The position numbers were made by a program, and so were the translations under genes. Below are positions 25,840 through 33,748 of a stretch of DNA of 64,000 bases, piece after piece. The stretch is from positions 1 to 64,000 of the forward strand of contig JAHFUP010000010.1 in NCBI GenBank assembly GCA_023265025.1. The letters run 5' to 3'. Under the pieces are notes generated by a model that saw only the letters and a list, made by a program, of their open reading frames with translations, ran no database searches and was not told the DNA's origin. Within the stretch, counting starts at the first letter, position 1, and each line of letters opens with the position of its first letter. This stretch comes from Acidimicrobiia bacterium. GTDB lineage: Bacteria; Actinomycetota; Acidimicrobiia; Acidimicrobiales; AC-14.

Positions 25840-25970
25840 GGGGCGTGGGGGGCGCCGCCCCCCACAGGGGGCCCGCAGGCGGCTTTGCCGCCGAGGAGCC
25901 TGAGTGCCGCCGGAGGCGGCTCGACCAACGGGAGGGGGCCGGGGGGAGGGGGCTTTGGCCCCTCCCCCCG
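25840..25970. other. GC-rich multi-hairpin spacer with a strong bidirectional hairpin and G-runs
   Basis: The kinase-regulator spacer holds several hairpins in a row: GGGGGGCG-c-CGCCCCCC, GGCGGC-ttt-GCCGCC, GCCGCC-gga-GGCGGC, and an 11-bp perfect stem GGGGGGAGGGG (25941-25951)/CCCCTCCCCCC (25959-25969) with a 7-base loop. The last begins one base from the regulator stop, so it could end that transcript, and the kinase transcript from the other side. No U-run follows. Bases 25930-25952 form four G-runs compatible with a quadruplex. It is not a clear copy of the 150-bp repeat. Confidence 0.6.
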
Positions 25971-26645
25971 CTAATCCACGTTGCGCTGGAGGAAGAACAG
26001 CACCGCCGCCACCCGGTGATTGATGTCGAGCTCCTCGGACAGGCCGAGCTTCCGGAAGATCCCGTTGATGTGCTTCTCGACCGCCCGCTCCGAGAGGTAG
26101 AGGGTGGCCGCGATCGCCGCATTCGTCCGGCCGCTGGCCATCAGGGCCAGCACCTCGTGCTCCCGCTCGGTCAGGCCGTGGAGCCGGGACCGCGACCGCC
26201 GGCGCTGGGCCTCCATCAGCGCGTCGACCACCTTGGGGTCGAGGATCGATCCGCCGTGGGCCACCTCGCGGATCGCCTCGGCCAGCTGGGCCGGGCGACC
26301 GAGGCGTTCCTTCAGCAGGTAGGCCAGCCGGTTCGACCCGTCGCGCAGCAGCTCCAGGGCGTACTCCGGGTCGGCGTACTGGGACAGGATGACGACGCCG
26401 ATCGACGGGTGCTTCTGCCGGATGAGGTGGGCGGCCTCGATGCCCTCGGCCCGGTGGGTGGGCGGCATCTTGATGTCGAGGACGACGACGTCGGGCGCCA
26501 GCTCGTCGATCAGGGCCATGAGCTCGGGCGGGTCGGCGGCCAGCCCGACCACCTCGATGCCACCGACAGCGGAGAGCACGCTCTTGGCGCCCTCGCGCAC
26601 CAGCAGCTCGTCGTCCGCGATTACCACCCTCAGGTGCCCCAGCAC
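25971..26645 (-). CDS. NarL/LuxR-family response regulator
   Basis: A receiver domain (HLRVVIADDELLVREGAKSV; phospho-acceptor Asp in VVVLDIKMPP, residue 57 from this start) is followed by a LuxR-type HTH (LTEREHEVLALMASGRTNAA, then IAATLYLSERAVEKHINGIF). The expected partner is the NarX-like kinase that converges on it. The frame also offers an ATG at 26654, but GAGGGAGG directly abuts that ATG, whereas it lies nine bases from the GTG at 26643-26645. I therefore prefer the GTG (224 residues). Confidence 0.9.
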   Translation of the reverse strand: MLGHLRVVIADDELLVREGAKSVLSAVGGIEVVGLAADPPELMALIDELAPDVVVLDIKMPPTHRAEGIEAAHLIRQKHPSIGVVILSQYADPEYALELLRDGSNRLAYLLKERLGRPAQLAEAIREVAHGGSILDPKVVDALMEAQRRRSRSRLHGLTEREHEVLALMASGRTNAAIAATLYLSERAVEKHINGIFRKLGLSEELDINHRVAAVLFFLQRNVD

Positions 26646-26669
26646 GCCCGCCATCCTCCCTCACGACGG

Positions 26670-26685
26670 GGGGTGCTAGCACCCC
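26670..26685. promoter_or_regulatory. Perfect 16-bp palindrome upstream of the response regulator
   Basis: GGGGTGCTAGCACCCC is perfectly self-complementary and lies 25 bases before the regulator start, in the region divergent to the 26778 gene. A second inverted repeat, TTCCGCC-agg-GGCGGAA, lies at 26711-26727. Both fit operator sites, possibly for the regulator itself. Confidence 0.45.
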
Positions 26686-26777
26686 TTCCCCAAGACGCAA
26701 GGTCTCACCATTCCGCCAGGGGCGGAAATCTGGCCAAATAGGCGCCAGGGCAGCACTCTGTAGAACAGGAGCCTCAC

Positions 26778-27284
26778 GTGGGCAGGGCCAAGCGGTTGGG
26801 CGGCGGAACCGGCGGCAGCGGACTGGCAATCGAGTTCGTGCGGACACGGAAGGTCGTCCGCCTCTTGGGCTGGACGCCGGACGTCGTCATCGATCCGCTC
26901 GAGATTCCCCTGGATGTGCTGTGCCGGGAGCTCGGCATCGCCCCGCGTGACGTCGGTGCACCGGTGCGCTTCCTCGTCTTCGCCGGCAGCCACCATCGAC
27001 CCCTGGGCGGCCTGCGGGACCTGGTCGGCACCTTCGACGACGAGGCGAGCGCCTGGGCCGCCTTCCGGGACCGTCGCCAGAGCCAGGAGAGCGGCGAAGG
27101 CTGGGCCGAGCTGGCCACCATCGACCTCAGCGGCCACGTGGAGCAGCTGGCCTGGTTCGGGTTGCACCCCACGTCCAATCCGGCGACGCCGGCGCCGGTC
27201 AGCGGCCTGCCCCGGCGAGCCGACACGCGGCCCCTTCGGGGCCACGAGCATCCCGCCTACCTCCGGGCCGTCACGCCTTCTTGA
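26778..27284 (+). CDS. Hypothetical protein, 168 residues
   Basis: A soluble protein with a basic start (GRAKRLGGGTGGSGLAIEFV) and a middle stretch that looks like a compact alpha/beta domain (RFLVFAGSHHRPLGGLRDLV, FDDEASAWAAFRDRRQ). The tail is Pro-rich and probably disordered. The GTG start has an AGGAG seven bases upstream and a TAGAAC -10-like box nearby. I do not recognise a family. It converges on pcrA with a 14-base overlap. Confidence 0.6.
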   Translation: MGRAKRLGGGTGGSGLAIEFVRTRKVVRLLGWTPDVVIDPLEIPLDVLCRELGIAPRDVGAPVRFLVFAGSHHRPLGGLRDLVGTFDDEASAWAAFRDRRQSQESGEGWAELATIDLSGHVEQLAWFGLHPTSNPATPAPVSGLPRRADTRPLRGHEHPAYLRAVTPS

Positions 27285-29493
27285 GGGGCGACCAGGCCAG
27301 GAGCAGCCGCTTCTCCCCCACGCTGGGGAACCGGATGATGACCTCGGCCGAGTCGCCGCTGCCGATCATCTCCAGGACCACGCCCTCGCCCCATTTCCCG
27401 TGGACGACGTCGTCGCCCACCCGGATGCCGAGGCGCTCGGCGCCGGTCGATCGGACGGGCCGGACCTCCGACGGCGGCCGTGAGGCGGCCTCGACGATGC
27501 GGTCCCGACCCCAGGACCCGGAAGCGCCGGCGCCGGCGCTCCGGGCCCGGTGGCTGCCCTCCACCAGCTCGGTGAGCCGCTCGGGGATCTCCTTGAGGAA
27601 CCGGCTGGGCGAGTTGTACTGCGTCGAGCCGAACAGCGAGCGGCTCCACGCGTTCGTCAGGTACAGCCGCTCGCGGGCCCGGGTGATGCCGACGTAACAG
27701 AGCCGGCGCTCCTCCTCCAGCTCGTTCGGATCCTCGAACGACCGCAGGTGGGGGAAGACCCCGTCCTCGAGGCCGATCAGGAAGACGTCGGGGAACTCCA
27801 GACCCTTGGCGGTGTGGAGCGTCATGAGCACGACGCTGGAGGCGTCGTCGGGGATCTGGTCGGAGTCGGCCACCAGGCTGACCGTCTCCAGGAAGTCGGC
27901 GACGCTGGCATCGCGGCCCTCGGCGAGGGCGTTCTCCTCGTACTCCCGGGCGCCGGCGACCAGCTCGGCCAGGTTCTCCAGCCGGCCCTGGGCCTCGATC
28001 GACCCGTCCGACCGCAGCTCATCCTCGTACCCGGTGCGGGCCAGGACGGCTTCGAGCATCGCCGAGGGCGACTTCTCGAGCGTTCGGAGCTCGTCGAGCA
28101 ACCCGACGAGCTGGGTGACACCGGCCAGCGCCCGCCCGCCCACGCCGGCCTCCTCGGCCTTGGCCAGGGCGTCGATGAACGGCCGCCCCCGGCTCGTCGC
28201 CCAGTTGTCCAGCCGGGCCAGGCTGGTGTCGCCCACGCCCCGCTTCGGCACGTTGATGACCCGCCGGACCGACACCTCGTCGGCCGGGTTCACCACCGCC
28301 CGCAGGTAGGCCAGCGCGTCCTTGATCTCCCGGCGGTCGTAGAAGCGGGTGCCGCCCACCACCCGATACGGGATCCTGAGCCGGACCAGCTGCTCCTCCA
28401 GCACCCGGCTCATGGCGTTCGTCCGGTAGAAGACGGCCATGTCGCCCCAGCGCTGGTTCTCGGTCTCGTGGAGGCGCTGCATCTCGCGGCCCACCCACGC
28501 CGACTCCTCGTGCTCGTCCTCGGCGAAGTAGCGGCGGATCAGCTCGCCGCCCACCTGCTCGGTCCAGAGGGCCTTGGGCCGGCGCATGGCATTGTTGGCG
28601 ATGACCGCGTTGGCGGCGTCGAGGATGGTCGACGTCGACCGGTAGTTCTGCTCCAGCACGACCACGGTGGCGTCGGGGAACTGATTCTCGAACTCCAGGA
28701 TGTTGCGGATGTCGGCGCCCCGGAACCGGTAGACGCTCTGGTCGCTGTCGCCGACGACGCAGATGTTGCGGTGCTTGCGGGCCAGCTGGACGACGAGGGT
28801 GTTCTGAGCCGCGTTGGTGTCCTGGAACTCGTCGACCAGCACGTGGGCGAAGCGGTCCTGGTAGTACGCCAGCACGTGGGGGTGGGCCCGGAGCAGCTCG
28901 ACAGTCCGCACGAGGAGGTCGTCGAAGTCCATGGCGTTGGCGTCGACCAGCCGGCGCTGGTAGTCGGCGTACACCTGGGCGATGCGCTTCTCGAACGGGC
29001 CCCGGGCGCGATCTGTGTACGCCTCCACGCTCACCAGGTCGTTCTTGGCCGCGCTGATGGTGGCGTGGACGGAGCGGGGCGGGAAGCGCTTGGCGTCCAG
29101 GTTCTGGTCACGGATGACGTAGCCGGTCAGGCGCTCGGCGTCGGCCTGGTCGTAGATCGTGAAGGACGACGAGTAGCCGAGGTGGTGGCCGTCACGGCGG
29201 AGGATGCGGACGCAGGCGGAGTGGAACGTCGACACCCACATCTTGCGGGCGACCGGCCCGACGAGCGCCGCCACCCGGCCCTTCATCTCGTCGGCGGCTT
29301 TGTTGGTGAACGTGATGGCCAGGATCTCGAACGGCGAGACGCCCTGGTCGCGGATGAGCCACGCCACCCGGGAGGTCAGCACCCGGGTCTTGCCGGAGCC
29401 GGCGCCGGCCACGATCAGCAGCGGGCCGCCGGGGTGGGTGACGGCCTCCCGCTGCACCGGATTCAGGTTGGCGAGCAGGTCGGGACGCGCCAT
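27271..29493 (-). CDS. pcrA: ATP-dependent DNA helicase, UvrD/PcrA
   Basis: A 740-residue superfamily-1 helicase. It has the Q motif LNPVQREAVTHPGG, Walker A AGAGSGKTRVLTSRV, VDEFQDTN (motif II), GDSDQSVYRFRGAD (motif III), LEQNYRSTSTILDAAN (motif IV), LMTLHTAKGLEFPDVFLIGL (motif V) and YVGITRARERLYL (motif VI). The C-terminal tail ends in a Tudor-like GDDVVHGKWGEGVVLEMIG segment typical of PcrA, which binds RNA polymerase. It acts in nucleotide excision repair and restart. The ATG is preceded by TAACCT eleven bases upstream. Confidence 0.95.
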   Translation of the reverse strand: MARPDLLANLNPVQREAVTHPGGPLLIVAGAGSGKTRVLTSRVAWLIRDQGVSPFEILAITFTNKAADEMKGRVAALVGPVARKMWVSTFHSACVRILRRDGHHLGYSSSFTIYDQADAERLTGYVIRDQNLDAKRFPPRSVHATISAAKNDLVSVEAYTDRARGPFEKRIAQVYADYQRRLVDANAMDFDDLLVRTVELLRAHPHVLAYYQDRFAHVLVDEFQDTNAAQNTLVVQLARKHRNICVVGDSDQSVYRFRGADIRNILEFENQFPDATVVVLEQNYRSTSTILDAANAVIANNAMRRPKALWTEQVGGELIRRYFAEDEHEESAWVGREMQRLHETENQRWGDMAVFYRTNAMSRVLEEQLVRLRIPYRVVGGTRFYDRREIKDALAYLRAVVNPADEVSVRRVINVPKRGVGDTSLARLDNWATSRGRPFIDALAKAEEAGVGGRALAGVTQLVGLLDELRTLEKSPSAMLEAVLARTGYEDELRSDGSIEAQGRLENLAELVAGAREYEENALAEGRDASVADFLETVSLVADSDQIPDDASSVVLMTLHTAKGLEFPDVFLIGLEDGVFPHLRSFEDPNELEEERRLCYVGITRARERLYLTNAWSRSLFGSTQYNSPSRFLKEIPERLTELVEGSHRARSAGAGASGSWGRDRIVEAASRPPSEVRPVRSTGAERLGIRVGDDVVHGKWGEGVVLEMIGSGDSAEVIIRFPSVGEKRLLLAWSPLKKA

Positions 29494-29555
29494 CGGTGGG
29501 TCTCAGGTTACCGGCGGGTTGTTTCCTCCGGGCTGACCCCGGGAACGCACGGCCC

Positions 29556-30695
29556 ATGCGGGCAGTCGTGTGGCACGGCAAGGGCGACGTCCGTGTCGAC
29601 ACCGTCGACGACCCCAAGATCACCGAGCCGACCGACGCCATCGTCCGCATCACCTCGACCGCCATCTGCGGGTCTGACCTCCACCTGTACACGAAGCTGT
29701 GGCCGGTCATGGACGAGGGCGACATCATCGGCCACGAGCCGATGGGGATCGTCGAGGAGGTCGGCCCGGAGGTCCCGAACCTGCGGCCGGGCGACCGGGT
29801 GGTCGTGCCCTTCAACATCTCCTGCGGCTGGTGCGACCAGTGCTCCGACCAGCTCTACTCCCAGTGCTCGACGACGCAGAACACGTCGTCGCGCAAGGGC
29901 GCCAGCCTCCTCGGCTACACCAAGCTGTACGGCCACGTGCCCGGCGCCCAAGCCGAGTTCCTGCGGGTGCCGCAGGCCCAGTTCGGGCCGATCAAGGTGC
30001 CCGAAGGACCGCCGGACCACCGGTACCTCTTCCTGTCGGACGTCCTGCCCACGGCCTGGCAGGCGGTGGAGTACGTTGGCGTTGCGCCCGGCCAGACGGT
30101 CGCCGTCCTCGGCCTCGGGCCCATCGGGCAGATGGCAGCCCGCATCGCCCTGCACAGGGGCGCGGCGCGGGTGATCGGCATCGACAAGGAGCCCGACCGG
30201 TTGGCCATGGCCGGGCGCCACGGCGTCGAGCCGCTGGACTTCTCCGCCGTCGGCGACGTGACCGATGCCATGTTCGAGGCCACGGGCGGAGCGCTGTGCC
30301 ACGCGGTCATCGACGCGGTGGGCATGGAGGCGTCGGGCTCGCTGATGGACTCTGTGCTCCAGGCCACCAAGGTGCAGCCCGACAAGCTGGCCGCCCTCCA
30401 CCAGGCCCTAGGGTGCGTCCGCCGGGGCGGGACGCTGTCGATCAGTGGCGTCTACGGCGGGCCGTTCCCGATGTTCCCGCTGGGCGACCTGTTCGACAAG
30501 CAGGTCACCATCCGGATGGGCCAGGCCAACGTCCGCCGCTGGGTCGACGACATCCTGCCGCTGCTGACCGACGCCGACCCCCTCGGCGTCGACGATCTCG
30601 TCACCCATGAACTGCCCCTTGAACAGGCTCCCTACGCCTACGAGATCTTCCAGAAGAAGGAGGACGGCTGCATCAAGGTGGTCCTCGAGCCCTAA
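29556..30695 (+). CDS. Zinc-dependent alcohol dehydrogenase (FDH/threonine-DH-like)
   Basis: A 379-residue medium-chain dehydrogenase. Catalytic zinc ligands are Cys38 (AICGSDLH) and His60/Glu61 (GHEPMG). The structural zinc site has Cys90, Cys93, Cys96 and Cys104 (CGWCDQCSDQLYSQC). The NAD domain has VAVLGLGPIGQMAARIAL. The pattern of a long insert and GCVRRGGTLSISGVYGG resembles glutathione-independent formaldehyde dehydrogenase-like enzymes; the substrate is unknown. The ATG at 29556 begins the conserved MRAVVWHGKGDVRVD. The TAA stop is embedded in the -10 box of the next gene. Confidence 0.88.
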   Translation: MRAVVWHGKGDVRVDTVDDPKITEPTDAIVRITSTAICGSDLHLYTKLWPVMDEGDIIGHEPMGIVEEVGPEVPNLRPGDRVVVPFNISCGWCDQCSDQLYSQCSTTQNTSSRKGASLLGYTKLYGHVPGAQAEFLRVPQAQFGPIKVPEGPPDHRYLFLSDVLPTAWQAVEYVGVAPGQTVAVLGLGPIGQMAARIALHRGAARVIGIDKEPDRLAMAGRHGVEPLDFSAVGDVTDAMFEATGGALCHAVIDAVGMEASGSLMDSVLQATKVQPDKLAALHQALGCVRRGGTLSISGVYGGPFPMFPLGDLFDKQVTIRMGQANVRRWVDDILPLLTDADPLGVDDLVTHELPLEQAPYAYEIFQKKEDGCIKVVLEP

Positions 30696-30698
30696 CCT
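30693..30698 (+). promoter_or_regulatory. -10 box of a leaderless transcript (stop codon doubling as -10)
   Basis: TAACCT, whose TAA is the stop of the upstream dehydrogenase, followed by six bases and GTG at 30705. The same arrangement occurs upstream of icd. Confidence 0.5.
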
Positions 30699-30704
30699 GG
30701 TGCC

Positions 30705-31736
30705 GTGGTGACCACGGCGGACGCACCCGCCAGGAGCCGGGAGGAGCCGCCCCGGCTCTCGGCACGGGAGGACCTGCTCACCGTCGCCTTCAGCGCCTGG
30801 CTGATCTGCGGGATCTTCGTCGACGGCTGGGCCCACAACAACGACAAGCCCGAGTCGTTCTTCACGCCCTGGCACGGCCTCTTCTACTCCGGGTTCTTGG
30901 CGACGGCGCTGTGGATGCTGTCGCGATACCAGCGCCATGGGCGCATCCCGGTCGGCTACGGGCGGGGGTTCGTCGGCCTGGCGTTGTTCGCCGCCGGCGG
31001 CGTGGGCGACATGGTGTGGCACCTGGCTTTCGGCGTCGAGGTCGACCTGGAGGCCCTGCTCAGCCCGACCCACCTGGTCCTGTTCGTCAGCGGGATCCTG
31101 GTGGTCTCCAGCCCGCTGCGGGCGGCGTGGTCCGACGCCGGCCAGCGATCGCTCCCCCTGCCGGCGCTCCTGTCGATGACGATCGTCACCGCCGCCGTTG
31201 CGTTCTTCCACATGCACTTCTCGCCGTTCCTCACCGACGCCATGACTGCCCCGCCCTACCGGTTCGCCGCCGGCCTGGGCCGCGGCGGCGGGTGGCTGGC
31301 CGACGAGCTCCAGCTCGAAGGGTTCGCGGCGATCCTGCTCACCACGGTGATCCTGATGGGGCCTACCCTGTTGCTGCTGCGTCGCTGGCGCCTGCCGGTC
31401 GGCAGCCTGACCCTCCTGTTCACGGTGGTCGTCGCCCTCTCCTGCGCCCTCCTCGGCTTCGAGATGCCCGAGACGATCCTCGCCGGCGTGGTCGCCGGCG
31501 CCGGCGCCGACCTGCTGGCGGGGACGCTGCAGCCGTCCCGGTCGCCGGCGACCGTCCTGCGCGTTGTCGGCTTCGCGGTACCGGTCGTCCTGTGGCTCAC
31601 CTACTTCGCCGTGCTGGCGACCTTCTACAGCGTCGGCTGGTCGGTCGAGCTGTGGTCGGGCATCACCGTCATGTCCGGCCTCGCCGGCCTCGGCCTTGCC
31701 GTGCTTATGACGCTGGCGCCGCCGGCGGACGTGTGA
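30705..31736 (+). CDS. Multi-span membrane protein of unknown function
   Basis: A 343-residue protein with about nine hydrophobic segments. The start WLICGIFVDGWAHNNDKPES, the conserved-looking FFTPWHGLFYSGFLATALWM and GGVGDMVWHLAFGVEVDLEA, LLSPTHLVLFVSG, and FFHMHFSPFLTDAM carry several His, Asp and Trp residues inside or next to helices. Such a pattern would suit metal or haem binding, but no known family motif is visible. The GTG at 30705 is set by the -10 spacing. The stop is followed by a long inverted repeat facing guaA. Confidence 0.7.
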   Translation: MVTTADAPARSREEPPRLSAREDLLTVAFSAWLICGIFVDGWAHNNDKPESFFTPWHGLFYSGFLATALWMLSRYQRHGRIPVGYGRGFVGLALFAAGGVGDMVWHLAFGVEVDLEALLSPTHLVLFVSGILVVSSPLRAAWSDAGQRSLPLPALLSMTIVTAAVAFFHMHFSPFLTDAMTAPPYRFAAGLGRGGGWLADELQLEGFAAILLTTVILMGPTLLLLRRWRLPVGSLTLLFTVVVALSCALLGFEMPETILAGVVAGAGADLLAGTLQPSRSPATVLRVVGFAVPVVLWLTYFAVLATFYSVGWSVELWSGITVMSGLAGLGLAVLMTLAPPADV

Positions 31737-31740
31737 TCCC

Positions 31741-31800
31741 GGTGCGTTTCTGGTCGTGAAAGTCGGACGAAACCGACACGATCACGACCAGAAATGCACC
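31741..31800. terminator. Long inverted repeat between convergent genes
   Basis: The arms 31741-31759 (GGTGCGTTTCTGGTCGTGA) and 31782-31800 (TCACGACCAGAAATGCACC) pair at 18 of 19 positions, with a short inner GTCGG/CCGAC pair in the loop. Lying between the ends of the membrane-protein gene and guaA, it could stop both transcripts. It lacks a U-run, and its terminal-inverted form would also suit a small mobile relic. Confidence 0.55.
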
Positions 31801-31807
31801 GAGACCT

Positions 31808-33340
31808 TTACTCCCACTCGATGGTGCCGGGGGGCTTGGACGTGATGTCCAGCGCCACCCGGTTCACGCCGGGGACCTCGGCGATGATGCGGCTCGAAAT
31901 CGCTTCGAGCACGTCGTAGGGCAGGCGGGCCCAGTCGGCGGTCATGGCGTCGTCGCTCACGACCGCCCGCACGATCACCGGGTAGGCGTACGTCCGCTCG
32001 TCGCCCATCACGCCCACCGTGCGGATGGCGAGCAGCACGGCGAAGCTCTGCCACAGCTCGTTGTAGACGCCGGCCCGCTTGATCTCCTCGATGACGATGG
32101 CGTCGGCCTGGCGCAGGATCTCGAGCCGCTCGGGGGTGACCGTGCCCACGATCCGCACCGCGAGGCCCGGCCCCGGGAAGGGCTGGCGCCAGACGATCTC
32201 CTCGGGCAGCCCGAGCTCCTCGCCGACGGCGCGCACCTCGTCCTTGAACAGGTTGCGCAGCGGCTCGACCAGCTCGAACTGCATGTCCTCGGGCAGCCCG
32301 CCCACGTTGTGGTGGGACTTGATGCGGGCCGCGTCCTTGGTGCCGGACTCGATGATGTCGGGGTAGAGCGTGCCTTGGACGAGGAACCGGGCGTCGGAGA
32401 AGTCGGCCGCCACCTCCTCGAAGACCCGGATGAACGTCCGGCCGATGGCCTTGCGCTTGAGTTCGGGGTCGTCGACGTCGCGCAGCGCCTCGAGGAACCG
32501 GTCGGCGGCCTTCACGTGGACAAGGTCGACCTGGAACTGCCGGCGGAACGTGTCCTCGACCTGCTCGGACTCGCCGGCCCGCATGAGGCCGGTGTCAACG
32601 AACACGCACGTGAGCTGGTCGCCTACGGCCTTGTGCACGAGCGCGGCCGCCACGGCGCTGTCGACGCCGCCCGACAGCCCGCAGATGACCTTCTCGGTGC
32701 CGACCTGGGCCCGGATGGCTTCCACCGCCTGCTCGACGATCGACGTCATCGTCCAGCGGGGCAGGCAGCCGCAGACGTCGTAGAGGAAGTGCTTCAGGAT
32801 CTCCTGGCCCCGGACGGTATGCGCGACCTCGGGGTGGAACTGGACGGCGTACACGGCCCGGTCGACGTCCTCGAGCGCGGCGATCGGCACCATGGCGGTA
32901 CGGGCGGTGACCCGGAAGCCCTCCGGCGCCCGGACGATCGAGTCGGCGTGGCTCATCCAGACGTCCTGCTCGGACGGCAGGCCGGCGAACAGGCCCGAGC
33001 TGGCGATCAGCTCCAGGGCGGTGCGGCCGTACTCGGCCACACCCGTCCGGGCCACCTCGCCGCCGAGCTGCTGGGCGATCAGCTGGGCGCCGTAGCAGAT
33101 GCCCAGGAGAGGCACGCCACTGTCGTACAGGGCCTCGTCGATCGACGGTGCCCCGGGGACGTGCACCGACGCCGGCCCCCCGCTGAGGATGATCCCCGCC
33201 GGCTTGCGGGCCAGCATCTCCGCGAGCGGCATCGTACGGGGCACGATCTCGCTGTACACGTGCGCCTCGCGCACCCGCCGGGCGATGAGCTGCGCATATT
33301 GAGCGCCGAAGTCGACGACCAGCACATTGTCGAAAGCCAT
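31808..33340 (-). CDS. guaA: GMP synthase (glutamine-hydrolysing)
   Basis: A 510-residue GMP synthase. The class-I glutamine amidotransferase part has Cys82 in [10 protein letters not shown] and the His/Glu pair in [10 protein letters not shown]. The synthetase has the PP-loop [17 protein letters not shown], and the C-terminal dimer part ends [15 protein letters not shown]. It converts XMP to GMP. The start is the ATG at 33338-33340, five bases after TAGGCT; longer frames to 33562 lack family similarity. It is transcribed in the same direction as guaB3 farther right. Confidence 0.96.
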   Translation of the reverse strand: MAFDNVLVVDFGAQYAQLIARRVREAHVYSEIVPRTMPLAEMLARKPAGIILSGGPASVHVPGAPSIDEALYDSGVPLLGICYGAQLIAQQLGGEVARTGVAEYGRTALELIASSGLFAGLPSEQDVWMSHADSIVRAPEGFRVTARTAMVPIAALEDVDRAVYAVQFHPEVAHTVRGQEILKHFLYDVCGCLPRWTMTSIVEQAVEAIRAQVGTEKVICGLSGGVDSAVAAALVHKAVGDQLTCVFVDTGLMRAGESEQVEDTFRRQFQVDLVHVKAADRFLEALRDVDDPELKRKAIGRTFIRVFEEVAADFSDARFLVQGTLYPDIIESGTKDAARIKSHHNVGGLPEDMQFELVEPLRNLFKDEVRAVGEELGLPEEIVWRQPFPGPGLAVRIVGTVTPERLEILRQADAIVIEEIKRAGVYNELWQSFAVLLAIRTVGVMGDERTYAYPVIVRAVVSDDAMTADWARLPYDVLEAISSRIIAEVPGVNRVALDITSKPPGTIEWE

Positions 33341-33345
33341 CGCCC

Positions 33346-33351
33346 AGCCTA
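33346..33351 (-). promoter_or_regulatory. -10 box of a leaderless guaA transcript
   Basis: TAGGCT on the minus strand with a five-base gap to the guaA ATG; no ribosome-binding site can fit. Confidence 0.45.
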
Positions 33352-33403
33352 CCAGTCGCCGCCTCCGCCGGTATCCTGGCGGGAACGTCAAGGGAGGATC
33401 GAC

Positions 33404-33733
33404 GTGGTGCACGATCACAGGCTCCGTCCGCTCGAGCGAAGGGTGCTGAGCCTCAGCGAGGCCGGGCTCGACGACGCCGAGATCGGCCGCCGCTTCCGCC
33501 ACAGCCCGGAATGGGCGGCGAGGGTCCGGGCCTTGTCCGCCATCCCCCGCCCGTCGGGTCACCAGCTGCGGGGCGACGTCCTGCGGCCGCTCGAGCGGCG
33601 GGTCCTACGGTGGCGGGCGGCGGGCGCCGACCCGGAAGACTTCTCCACTCGCTTCCGGCGCAGCCCGGATTTCCTCCGCCGGGTCGAGGCCCTCGCCCAG
33701 TACCGGCTCCGCCCCCCGGAGGACTCGGACTGA
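33404..33733 (+). CDS. Small protein with two tandem helix-turn-helix-like repeats
   Basis: A 109-residue protein built of two similar halves. Residues about 6-48 have [36 protein letters not shown], and residues about 57-100 have [39 protein letters not shown]. The shared pattern (LRPLERRVL ... AG ... F/RFR-SP- ... RV) looks like a sigma-70-region-4/LuxR-type HTH copied in tandem, so DNA binding is likely but unproven. The GTG start has a strong GGGAGG ribosome-binding site. The family is not one I can name. Confidence 0.65.
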   Translation: MVHDHRLRPLERRVLSLSEAGLDDAEIGRRFRHSPEWAARVRALSAIPRPSGHQLRGDVLRPLERRVLRWRAAGADPEDFSTRFRRSPDFLRRVEALAQYRLRPPEDSD

Positions 33734-33748
33734 GGTGTAGTCCAGACG

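Noticed and set aside
25840-25970. An eighth copy of the 150-bp repeat between kinase and regulator
   Set aside because: It is equally GC-rich and full of hairpins, but lacks the CACTCGC end, the CGGCGGAG/CTCCGCCG stem and the GCCGGCAGCCG segment in order. I list it separately.
31808-33562. A longer start of guaA at 33562
   Set aside because: The extra 74 residues have no similarity to GuaA and would overlap the start of the 33404 gene on the other strand; the ATG at 33340 with its -10 box is better.
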